Below, in pieces: positions 9,800-20,435 of a stretch of DNA of 64,000 bases; position 1 is the stretch's first letter; every line of letters begins with the position of its first letter. The stretch is from NCBI GenBank assembly GCA_029339505.1, contig JAQISU010000041.1, positions 5,837,001 to 5,901,000 of the forward strand, given 5' to 3'. Position numbers and translations under genes: made by a program. The notes under the pieces were generated by a model. That model was not told the DNA's origin, searched no databases, and worked only from the letters and a program-made list of their open reading frames with translations. This DNA is from Unio delphinus (lineage: Eukaryota > Mollusca > Bivalvia > Unionida > Unionidae).

Positions 9800-12700
9800 C
9801 AGTCCTACCCATTTATCTCGACATTCTCGGGACCGAGGAAATATTGTTGAGATAAGCGGATGTCGAGATAAGTGTTTGGGGGGGGGGGGGGTGTCTGCAA
9901 AAAAAAAATGCAAGTTAAATTCTTCAGTAAGGGTTAACCGGTCATCAATGAGTAGTATTTACACTTTGAAAACAACAATGTAAATTTTTAGTATGTGAGG
10001 ACAAAACTAGAGTGAAATACACTGGTATATTGACAAATAACATTTTGGTTACCTTTGTGTAATAAAGTCCACAAAAAAATATTGCATCGGTCAAATCCTG
10101 ATATGAAAAACGTGAGAAATTCAATGTCAGCATTAGCACAATTGTGTCTAGTTGTTAGTTACATGCTTAAGTACATGTACTTAAATCAGCCTTGATTTCG
10201 GTCAGTCTGTTCCCATATTATTGAGGCCACCAAGGGGATGGGGCTTTTCACGGGAAAATGAAAACCTGTCAACACGTTTGTTTAAACAGTACATGTATTT
10301 GTTTATATATAAGTCATCGTGAAAAGTACATCAAAGAAAACGAGAGATACGTGGCTGACATGATTAATGAAGGTATAATATTGTATTAATTGACCAAAAA
10401 AAGTATTTAAAAAATTATTCTTACAATACAATATTATAACAAGTGGTATACATTTAAAATACGTCTCAGAGATAGCAGTTCAAAATACAAATACATACAT
10501 GTAACAGTAAAAGATTTTAATGACAAATACATGTAAATGTAGTTGAAATTATTGCCTATAACATAATCAATGCAAAAAATTACAATAAAATTTTTAATTT
10601 AAATAATTATAATTAAATGTTTGCACAACAAGTGTGCACGGAAGATACGGGGAGTACATGCATTCTGAACTTTATGCAAGCTTCTTCTGCTTGAGTCTTG
10701 ATATCTGTTCTCTCTGGAGAAGATGCTGCAACTTTTCCAAGTGACCATGAGCTTCTGATGATATTACTAACGAGTTTGACTGAGCAAAATATCTTGTCAA
10801 GCCATCACACATTGAAAAAGCCTCTCTGCAAGAAACACATGGCAAAGGTGGTGTTTCCGATTCATCATCATCAATCATGTCTTCCGTGCCATCTTCTAAA
10901 ACGTCACTTTTTACGGCAGCAATAATGTCATCATCTGTAAGAGCTGCCCAACATTGTTCCTTGTCGTCCGTTTCAATAGCCATCCGAACAAAATCATCCA
11001 TTGGAATTCCAATGCCTTCATATAAGCCATCATCTTCTTCAAGATGTGGGATATCGGATGGGGAGAAGCCATGAAATTCCTCATTTTCAGGAAAGAACGC
11101 ATGCATAAAGCAGTTCTGTATTGTCTCTGGCTTCACTAATCCCCAAGCTTTCCTGAGGTTGTAGAGAGCCCCAAGCAAATCTTCCTTAAATTGTTCTTGC
11201 TGATCAATCGCAGCCAGCTTTTTATGGGCGAGAAGTTTTCGATAATGTAGTTTCAGATTCTGGATGATTCCTTGATCCATTGGATGTATGAGTGATGTTG
11301 TATTAGGCGGAAGAAAAATTAGTTGCACATGTTGAATATTGTCCACATGTGGGTGCGCGGAACAATTATCCACAAGCAATGCAATTTTTCTTCCTTGCAC
11401 TTTCATTTTTCTGTCCAGTTTTCTTATTCACTCCTTAAAAATATCTGACGTCATCCAAGCTTTTGTGTTCGCATAATAATCCACGGGAAGATGATGCACA
11501 TTTTTAAAACAGCGAGGCATCTTGGACTTGCCAATAACTAGAAGTGGCATTTTATCATTGCCAATCATGTTTGATGTGACTAGAACAGAAATGCGATCCT
11601 TGGGCTGTTTCCCACCAATACATGGTTGACCTTTGATGCAGTACGTCTTGTGTGGAGTACACTTAAAGAATAAAGCGGTTTCGTCCGCATTATATATATC
11701 CTCAGACTTATAGTTCTGCAATATATCTTTAAGTTGGGTTTTCCATCCATCAAGCTGTGATGTGTCTGCTGAGTTTGCTTCTCCACAAATCCTTTTGTAT
11801 CCAATATTATGACGATCTTTAAATCGACTGAACCAACCACTTGTTGCAGCAAAGTTCTCCACACAAAGTTTTTTGGCAAATTCTTTCGCTTTTTCGATGA
11901 TCATATCACGATCTATGGATAAAGTGGAATGTGCAATGCGGGTTTCATTGAACCATTTTGCTGTGGCTTCCTCCACCTCTACAAATTTAGCAGTCTTCTG
12001 CTTCTTCCTTTGGTGAGTGCAGTTACATTCAACATAGTCTTTCTTTACAGACTCAGCAGCTTTCATCCATCCTGACAGAGTGTTATGTTTAACTGAAATT
12101 TGTTCGCAGACGTCTTTGCGAGATGCTCCATCCACAACTTCAATAACAGCCAGATATTTAGTTTCCAGAGAATGTAAATTTAATTTGCGTTTTACACTGG
12201 TGTTGGTAGCCATCATAAATATAAACTTAAAAAGAAGACTTTCAGAGCACAATACTCTTGTTTTAATCACTGATCACTTTGGAAAATGCAATAATCTATC
12301 AGAGATCATTACTTTTATGTTAGTTGCCGTGAGAGGCCAACTTAATAACTTTTAACCCACCGCGACATTAAAGCCTGGCGGCAAGATCAACTAATTGTTG
12401 AATAAGTACATGTTGTAACTGGCCTCTTGCAAATATAAATGGTTAGGCTGGAAAATTAAAATTGGTGGCATGATCAACTAATTGTTAAACAAAGTATGGG
12501 CCGGAACTCACAGCTGGTCGACATGAACGATTAGGCGGTGAAATTTAAACCTGGCGGCAATATCAAACTGTTGTTGAAACAAAGTATGGGTCGGAAGTCA
12601 CAGCTGGTCGACATGAATGATTAGGCGGCAAAATTGTAGTCTGGCGGCAAGATAAACTAATTGTTAAACAAAGTATTGGTCTTAACTGGCAGCTTGTCGA

Positions 12701-12901
12701 CATAAACGTTTTGAAAACAAAGGATTTGTTCAAGCTGGGACCAAGGGCTTCTGTCGATATAAACGTTTTTCTTTTATCTCGACGTCGACATAGGCATGAC
12801 AATTTGATAGTAATAGTAGACCACGGGACCGGGACTTTGCTTTTTTGTCGACATAGGCGGCTTGTCGAGATAAGCGATGTCGATATAAACGGGTAGGACT
12901 G
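9800..12901 (-). mobile_element. Tigger (pogo-type) DNA transposon, 3.1 kb
   Basis: The ends are CAGTCCTACCC and its inverted complement, the match extending about 24 bp with few mismatches. TA is duplicated at 9798-9799 and 12902-12903. Copy A shows the pre-insertion sequence TCCATTATACTTCTAATT at about 6012..6029, so boundaries and target duplication are certain. Subterminal GAGATAAGCG motifs recur near both ends, and about 12350..12700 holds roughly 100-bp degenerate repeats with GGCGGCAA and GGTCGACATGAA. The transposase lies on the - strand. Confidence 0.96.
10672..12213 (-). pseudogene. Tigger transposase, one premature stop
   Basis: The - strand frame from the ATG at 12213 to the stop at 10672 is open for 513 codons except for one TGA at 11430..11428 (codon 262). 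That codon lies between SDIFKE and IRKLDRK and is one base from TGG. The order is an N-terminal psq helix-turn-helix (about residues 10-55), a CENP-B-type DNA-binding domain (about 80-145, with GWFSRFKDRHNI), then the DDE/D catalytic domain. The three acidic residues are visible: D177 in NADETALFF, D282 in LLVDNCSAHP and D313 in HPMDQGIIQNLK, giving a 30-residue spacing between the last two. The tail is acidic. The enzyme would cut and paste elements with the CAGTCC ends. As it stands the protein would be truncated before the second catalytic residue unless the stop is read through. Confidence 0.93.
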
Positions 12902-12903
12902 TA

Positions 12904-13579
12904 CTTCTAATTAAGGGGTCCAGTTTTTCTCCAGTTGCACTACATGCTAACAATAGTGTCAACCGCTCCTTTGCATTTATCCCTCCTTTGCGAACATCAT
13001 CTTTCACCACTAAGGACCTGTCAAGAAGTCCTCTGTAAAAGAGTCCTGTTTCATCAGCATTAAAAATATCACATAGGTTATACCCTTCTGTGATGGTCAG
13101 TATTTTTTTTTTTTTTTTTCAGTCATCAACTGTCTGTAAATTTACATGAGCTGATTCTCCACTGAGCACACATGCTGTGATATTGTATCTATTTTTGAAG
13201 CTCTCTAGCCATCCATTTGATGCAACAAAGTCATCATAATTCAGTTCTGCTGAGACAATTATTGCCTTTTTCTGAATCAACTTTCCACTTAACTGGTATG
13301 TTTTTTTCTCCTTGCAACGCAAAACCACTCCCATACTTGTTCATTCAGATCTCCGTAAACTGCCATGGCATATTTCCTGTTTGCTTGTGCACCTTTCTGC
13401 CATTCGTTTCTAATGTACTCCTTGGCTTTTATTACATTTTTAACTTGGGTTTTACCGACGCTTAAGCTGACTGCTATTTTGCGAGTGGTCTCCCCTTTTT
13501 CATTTTTTTCAGTGACATTATTCCTTTCTTCCAGTGTTAAAATTTTTTTTTTTTTTTTTTCCAGCGGAGGTTCTGCCAT
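12904..13579 (-). pseudogene. pogo/Tigger-like transposase remnant (copy B)
   Basis: This is the counterpart of 6022..6698, with the same domain order and the same frameshift. Its 3' side abuts the younger Tigger insertion at 12902. In copy A the 3' catalytic part is already absent, so the Tigger did not cause the truncation. Confidence 0.8.
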
Positions 13580-13857
13580 TGCTGTTAGTGTTGATGTTAT
13601 AAAGACTCTGTTTTGATCAGGTTTGTGGGAAATGTGGAATAAATATACATTATGTACTAATGAATGAAACCAAAAGACATAATTAACTCATAAAGAAACA
13701 ATACATTTATTCTGAGACGAAGTTTAAATCAACAGCATTATAGCTCAATAAACAAAGGTTGCGACCATCTGCACCCTGGTAAACAGATGGTGGCTTGGTG
13801 AAACACTAAAAGAAATAAAAAAAATAATTTTTAAAAATCCAGAAATGATTCTCACTT

Positions 13858-14896
13858 CCAGGTCAAATCCACACAAAACCTAATATTACATGCACTGTAT
13901 ATATTATTGTGAATTAGTACTTACTGGAATGTAACTTGGCTCACAAAGTAGGACAGTTGCCACAATGTTGCACACGACCAAAACTGCTAAATGTTGTTAT
14001 TATCCATGCATTGGGATGGAGATCCAAGTACACTTCTCCAGTTTCTATCTCTCATTCTAAAAGATGCAACTCAATCTAGTGAAACATATCGCCATGGCAC
14101 AACAGGTTACCTTCCTGGGTTGTTTGACAGCTTTATAAGAACACTGCTTTATGACTTCCACTTGATTTGCTGAAGGGAAGTATTTTCCTTTCGAAACCAC
14201 CGATTGTCTTATGGAGTTTGTTCTCCAGTCATGTTATTTAGAAGCTGTCTCATACCTTGGTCTGTCTGGTATAAAGGGATTTATCTCCCTCCACCTCTTA
14301 CCTATTCTCCTAACTTAACAGGTTCAGTAATGTATTTTTTTTATATAGTAAAATATGTTTCTTTAATAATTTACACAACTATAATTTATATACACCCTCC
14401 ACAATTGCATCCATATAGATAGCATGCCTTCCAGTTTAGTAGTAACTGGAAAATATCATAGGCACCAATTACTGTATTTAACTGCCATGAGATGGGTAGA
14501 TAAGTTTCAGCTTTTTAGCTAAAAAGTATTAACCTAGGAGTGTCCGATTTGCAAGGTAGAAATGGTTCTTAGGTAATATAATTAGGCAAGTAATATCAAA
14601 GAAATATTTTATACAAGAATAAATGGGTTTAATTCGCTCAGTATAATAGTAATTAGTACTCGTGATAATTAAAATATTCAGTTAAAGAATTTTAGTTTAA
14701 TTACTTAATATTTAAATGACATGATAATTGCTTTGAAATTTTATTTTTATAAATATATATGTATAAATGTATCCCGGATATCTTTTAAATTCATAGGGTT
14801 GCATGAAGTTTTATTGAGTATTACTTATTATATTATTGGATATAAAATATTCTTTGGAAAGAGACCATGTCTGATTTACTACTGTAGCATCAAATA
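13858..14896. other. Unique AT-rich region with one exon-like stretch
   Basis: No convincing gene is visible. On the + strand 13991..14173 is open for 60 codons and includes STLLQFLSLILKDATQSSE and GTTGYLPGLFDSF, then TGA. The composition is protein-like but there is no clear acceptor and I do not recognise it. Confidence 0.3.
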
Positions 14897-14940
14897 GTTG
14901 TTGTTATAGGGTTTAATGCCATTTTCCAGCACACGATAGG
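14897..14940 (-). mobile_element. SINE family 2, short 3'-end fragment
   Basis: The segment GTTTAATGCCATTTTCCAGC and flanks match the 3' end of the second SINE family in reverse orientation. The rest of the element is missing. Confidence 0.6.
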
Positions 14941-16023
14941 AATCAAATAGTCAATGATTAGTATAATGTCTTTCTTTAGCTTTTAAATTTATGAAATGTT
15001 GCATGCAAATTAATTCTATCAATAAATTTCAGCATTCATAATATTTTATAAACATTATCATTCTTAGCATTATAAATATTGCTGATATGAAACAAGCAAA
15101 TGAACTGAGGATGCTTTACGATCAGATTTGATTGGGTGTGTGTGAGGGGCTTTCATATCAGCTTGGGATATGTTTTATTGTAGCTTAAAAGTCATGGTCA
15201 CACTTACGTACGAAAACAAATCTAAAGCGATTCACAGTACATGTGAATAATTTTACTTTTAGGTTGTATTAATTTAGATACTTTACTTTGAGTTTTATTC
15301 CTTTTAATATGCTTTTGCTTTTTAACATGGTTTTCACATTTATGTGCAAAATGACCTTTTAAAAGTATTATTTGTTAAAGAATTGTTGAATTTTTGTTGA
15401 TTTTTCTTTGATTAAAGAATTCAAAATGTTACTGTTGTATCTTTTTTATTAATTGTTACATTTTTCAGCATTATTGTGACATTGAGATCTTATGTTTATA
15501 CATTTTGAAACAATCCAAGTGCCATTTTTAGTGCCATAACCTGGCAGTGTCTGCAAAAGCCATTGCGGAATCAGGGAAATGACAGACTGTGACATCTTGA
15601 ATGGAAGGTTTTGATTATGGCAGTATCATTGGTGTAGAAAGTGGGTAATATTGTGGATTTTAAAATGTTTGATTATGGCAGCATTAGGGGTGAAGACACA
15701 AGGTGAAATTGTGGATTTAATGTTCTGATTATGGCTCCTAGTAGAAATTATGTATTTCAGTTTCTCTGCTATGTCTTCATCGATGTATGTCTGAACTTAA
15801 TTTTTACTTTGTATCCATTTTTACTAATTTGAAGGGAATTTATGGAGAAGAGTTTGAGCGATACTTCAAATTTAATGTCTGCTCATGTAAAGGACAGAAC
15901 AAAATTTATTTATTGTTTTGTTTATAGCTGTCAGGAAGGAACAATTTCATATTTGCTTCATTGTTAAACATGATGCACTTGACCCTTGTTCAGTACTTTT
16001 GACCCAGTTTTACAGACTTTGGG
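14941..16023. other. AT-rich intergenic sequence
   Basis: Nothing gene-like was seen. Around 15600..15735 three loose repeats of TGATTATGGCAG with GTGGATTT occur. Confidence 0.4.
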
Positions 16024-16265
16024 AGTTGGCCCCGAGTGGTCTAAAGCACTGTCCATTACGGATCACTACCATCTCACCTCTGTCTGTGTGTGTTTGAGTC
16101 TCGGATTCGGCCAATCTGGGTATGTGGGAAAGCTTGCCAGTAGCTTCTTGTATGTCAGTGGTTCTTTCCGGAGTTTTCCGTGTTCTTCCTCCACCATTAA
16201 TACTGGCCGCCATGTATAGCCTATCTTGTGCTGCAAAATGGCGTTAAACTATAAAAACAAAACAA
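16024..16265 (+). mobile_element. tRNA-derived SINE, family 2 copy b
   Basis: The head CCCCGAGTGGTCTAAAGCAC resembles a Leu/Ser-type tRNA A-box arm. The body includes GCTTGCCAGTAGCTTCTTGT and CCTCCACCATTAATACTGGC, and the tail is an A-rich AAAACAAAAC run. A perfect 12-bp target duplication ACAGACTTTGGG flanks it (16012..16023 and 16266..16277). Confidence 0.9.
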
Positions 16266-16789
16266 ACAGACTTTGGGGAAATTTATTGGGAAAGGTTTGG
16301 GCATATAGGTATTTATGGACAACAGATTAAAGGTTATGTTTAAGATTTTATTATTGCTTGTAGGAAGGAAATTTACCTCTGTGTATTAGCAAGGCTTTAT
16401 TTAATAGTTATTTTAACCCATATTATTAGTTTTGATATTCTCTCATGTTACCTTAACACCAACATTTTTATTGCTTTCAGAGGATATGAGCCATTTTGTA
16501 TGGTGCACAATAAACATGATATGGTATTGAGTGTTAAAGACATCTGCCTGCTTGTATATCCAGTTGCTAATGCATGCCCCATTCTACTTTATACCTTTAT
16601 TCAGTTTTCATTACTGGAGGTTAATTTTTCAGGTATTCTCACTGAGAAAGTCATGTAGTTTCAAGAGTATTGATTCAACTTTGAGAAATCTAAACTTTAA
16701 TACTTAAAGACTTGTCTTGGTGACAACATCTTGGCAGTATTACCTTTTATTCCAGTTAATTAGACGATCTTTTTCAAGCTGGTCACTAT

Positions 16790-17700
16790 AATGTCCATAT
16801 TAGATATCAGATTGGGACCATTTCCATTTATCACCAGCTAGACATCATAAAAAGTCATTTAGTGAAAACCCCATAGTGATATTGACATTTCACTAATGAG
16901 GAGCAGTAATACAATTCACTTGTAAGGTGGCAGCCATATTAATTGGACATCAGATTAGTACCATTTTTGTTTAGGACCATCCATGCATAATAAGATTTTT
17001 TGTAGAAATGTCAACATTGCTTACCATTCAGGAGGAAAATCCTTTTGTGAAAATTCCATGTTGATATGACCAGTCATTCAGGAGGATTAATAGTAACAAG
17101 ATTTTCAAGATGGCTGTTGTGGTGGCCATATTAAAATGATCACAGCTTCATTTTATTTATGACCAGCTAGAGATTATAACAAATCCTTTAGTTTTTGTTG
17201 TTGTAGGGTTTAATGCCATTTTCAGCACACGATAGGCTGTACATGGCGGCCAGTATTATTGGTGGAGGAAGAACCACCGACCCACGAGAAGCTACTGGCA
17301 AGCTTTATCACATAACTACATTAGCCGAATCTTAAGACTCGAACCCATGCAGACAGAGGTGAGATGACAGTGATTCATAACGTAGGGCACTTTAGACCAC
17401 TCGGCCACGTGTGGACCCCTTAAATCCTTTAGTGAAAATCCCATAAATTCCATGTTGATATGACCATTCATTTAGGAGGAATAAGCACTAACAAGATTTT
17501 CAAGATGGCTGTTGTGGAGGCCATATTTGGATCAAAGCTTCATAATTTTTTTTATGACCAACTATAGATTATATAACAAATCCTTTAGTGAAAATCCCAT
17601 AAATCCCTATTTGATATGACCAGTCATTCAGGAGGAATAAGCAATAAAAAGATTTTCATAATGGCTGCAGTGGTCTAAGAAGCACCTTTTTTATTTAGGA
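16790..17700. repeat. Degenerate tandem repeat, unit roughly 190 bp
   Basis: Successive units share CATTCAGGAGGAATAA, AAGATTTTCAAGATGGCTG and AATCCTTTAGTGAAAATCCC. A family 2 SINE interrupts it at 17193..17421. A similar loose style of repeat recurs downstream of GTPBP10 near 61470..61920. Confidence 0.75.
17193..17421 (-). mobile_element. tRNA-derived SINE, family 2 copy c
   Basis: In reverse orientation it shows the A-box-like end CTTTAGACCACTCGGCCAC and the 3' end GGGTTTAATGCCATTTTCAG. A perfect 12-bp target duplication AAATCCTTTAGT lies at 17181..17192 and 17422..17433. Confidence 0.9.
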
Positions 17701-18734
17701 TCAACTAGACAATGGAGTGAATGTGCTTGTAAACTATCATGGCAGTCCTCTATGTTCATTTAGGCAGAGTAGCAATAACAAACCCTTGCTAACATAAAGA
17801 GCTCTGATGTTGCATAATGGACAATCCCATAAGCTCTTCTGGTCTATCGCCAGTAGAGCTAGAAAAGAAAACTACAGCATATACATAATAGCAAAAATAT
17901 CAAGTACATGAAACTGAATTACAAATGTTATTTTGAAACGAAGGTGACATCAGAAACAGTGACCAGTTCACTGGTTTATTCCCATGATAGCACACCAGTA
18001 ATGAATCTTATAGTTTATTCCCATTATAGCACATGGATAATAACATGATATTAACTATACCAGCACCTGCATGGCAAACATTTTACAGACAAATACATGT
18101 ATGAGATATTAAATGATGACAATACAGGTTAACATAAAGATAATAAATAGTTTTAATAATGTAATATCAGGAAGGAAAAAAAATCACTTTATTTGTACTG
18201 ATTAAATATGTAAACTTTCTAAACTGCTTGTGGAGTTGCTGATATTTCTGTGTCTTAGTATGTGTACCAAATACTGAAAACTGCATTTAACATAGTCTTT
18301 GTGTGATGCCATTATATGAAGTTGAACCATTCAATCAACTGTTTCATTTAGTTTAAAGATTCAATCTAGGCCACATGCCCATAATGATATATGCTCAGAC
18401 AAAATCTTTCGCCAGAAGCACACATATACATTTTGTGTTTATATTAAATCTGTTGTATATACATGTATTTTCTTGTAGATGCAGTAACAATATATAAATA
18501 ATGCAAAACCATGAATAACAAATGATTTTCTGTTGACATAAAGACATAATAATTTTCTAGTGATGGATAAGTATCCAAGGTTTGTCTAAATACTTTTCTC
18601 TTAAATTTTCATAATGTTTAAAAATAAAAAAATGCATGATATTCATTTTCTACAAATTAAAAATTAACTGATAAATATTACGCTAACAATGTGAAGTAGT
18701 AGCACAGTCGTGTCTGTATAGAAAAATGACTAGA
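17701..18734. other. AT-rich intergenic sequence, nothing recognised
   Basis: No open reading frame of note, no repeat structure and no known motif were seen. Confidence 0.4.
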
Positions 18735-19425
18735 AGATTGGAATCTTAAAAAGAGCATATAGGCATAAATAGGTATAAACCTATGAAAAGAGCATCATGG
18801 GTATACATCGGTATAAACATGGTAAGAGCATTATAGATATAAACCTATGGAAAGAGCATTATAGCATAAATATGTGTAAACCTATGGAAAGAGCATTATG
18901 GGCATATATAGGAATAAACCTATGGAAAGAGAATTATGGGCATAACTAGGTATAAACCTATGGAAAGAGAATTATTGCAATGAATATGTATAAACCAATG
19001 GAAAGAGCACTGGGGGCATGAATAGGTATAAACCAATAGAAAAACATTCTGGGCATAAATAGGTATAACCCAATGGAAATAACGGGCATAAGCAGGTATA
19101 AATGTATTGAAAAAGAATGGGCATAAATAGGTATATACCTATGGAAATAACATTATTGGCATAAGCAGGTATAAACCTCTTGAAAAAATCATTATGGGCT
19201 TAAATAGGTATATTCCTATGGAAAGCATTATGAGCATAAATAATTATAAACTGTTGGAAAGAGAATTATGGGCATAAATAGGTATAAACCTACAGAAAAA
19301 GCATTATGGGCATAAATAGGTATAAACCTATTGAAAGAGCATGGGCATATATAGGTATAAACCCATGGAAAGAGCATTATGGGCATAAAAAGATATAAAC
19401 CTATGGAAAGATACTTCTCTACATT
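18735..19425. repeat. Minisatellite, about 38-40-bp unit
   Basis: The units are variants of GGCATAAATAGGTATAAACC followed by TATGGAAAGAGCATTAT, about 17 copies, with many substitutions and small indels. Short open frames inside it are by-products. Confidence 0.93.
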
Positions 19426-19659
19426 TAATGACATTTTTTATTTTTTATAATACTGGACCTATAATTTGACAATGGCATGATTTTATCATGCCTGTTTTGA
19501 TTAGTATAATCCTTTATTCTTTAAGAGAAATGCTGTAACAAATACACTAACAACTTGTTATATACATACAAAGCCAATATCATTGCTAAGAAACAAATGT
19601 CTCACGCAAGATGCTCATGTAACATGTCCATTATTATTTAATGATTTAAGCATTTTGTA

Positions 19660-19911
19660 ATGGAGCCCCAAGTCGCTGGGTGGTCTAAAGCACTCACCAT
19701 TATGGATCACTGCCATCTCACTTCTGCCTGCATGGATTCGAGTCTTATGCTCAGCCAACATACCTGGTAGGTATGTGAGAAAGCTTGCTGGTAGCTTCTT
19801 GTGTGTCGGTGGGTCTTCCCAGGCTCGTCCTCCACCATTTATACTGGCCACTATGTAGAGCATATCTTGTGCCAAAAAATGGTAATAAACCCTATAACAA
19901 CAACATTTTAT
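19660..19911 (+). mobile_element. tRNA-derived SINE, family 2 copy d
   Basis: The head has GGTGGTCTAAAGCACTCACC and the 3' end is GGTAATAAACCCTATAACAA. The flanks AGCATTTTGTA (19649..19659) and AGCATTCTGTA (19912..19922) form a target duplication with one mismatch. Confidence 0.87.
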
Positions 19912-20087
19912 AGCATTCTGTATGATATTTGATCCTATCCATATGTAATAATTTATACCAATATTTAACACACTTCAAGAAATATGTAATACATACTTGT
20001 AGCCTGCCAACACAATTAATCACATTAGACAAGATACAAAGATATTGTTTGCAGAAGTGGCATAACACTTTCAATACATTCTAAATA

Positions 20088-20262
20088 CAGTAAAACCTGT
20101 CTTGAAAGACCACTGCTAAGTGAGACCCCATATCTTGAGAGACCACCTTCTCAATGCACAATTTATATTATGTAGCATTGTGACCTGTTATGAAAGACCA
20201 CCTGTCTTGAGAGAACATATTTTGGGGGCATAAAAGGTGGTCATTCAAGACAAATTCTACTG
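20088..20262. mobile_element. 175-bp Tigger-type MITE
   Basis: The left end is CAGTAAAACCTGTCTTGAAA and the right end is the inverted complement with a few changes. TA lies outside both ends (20086-20087 and 20263-20264). Internal AAGACCACCTGTCTTGAGAG repeats the end motif. Related AAACCTGCTATGAAAGAC sequence follows the exon-like stretches in both 2.5-kb copies (near 5740 and 9516). Confidence 0.85.
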
Positions 20263-20435
20263 TACATATGTTCCAAAATTTCAGAACCATAACATAATGC
20301 AGATTTCATTATGGTATCAAATATTTAAAGGCATCTAAACAACTAAATTGCCCAAATTTCCATTGGCAATAAAGATGGCCATAACAGATTGGATTTTATA
20401 AATTAGCCAGGATAGGCTATTTTAATCTATGTACA

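Larger units (their letters stand above)
8257..13857. repeat. 2.5-kb direct repeat, copy B (split by Tigger)
   Basis: This is the second copy of the unit at 4507..6978, in the same orientation, interrupted at a TA by the element at 9800..12901. The two copies differ by scattered substitutions and small indels. Both carry the same broken transposase. Confidence 0.92.

Noticed and set aside
12774..13010. - strand frame joining transposase remnant to other sequence
   Set aside because: It runs across the right end of the Tigger insertion, so it is an accidental fusion of two elements.
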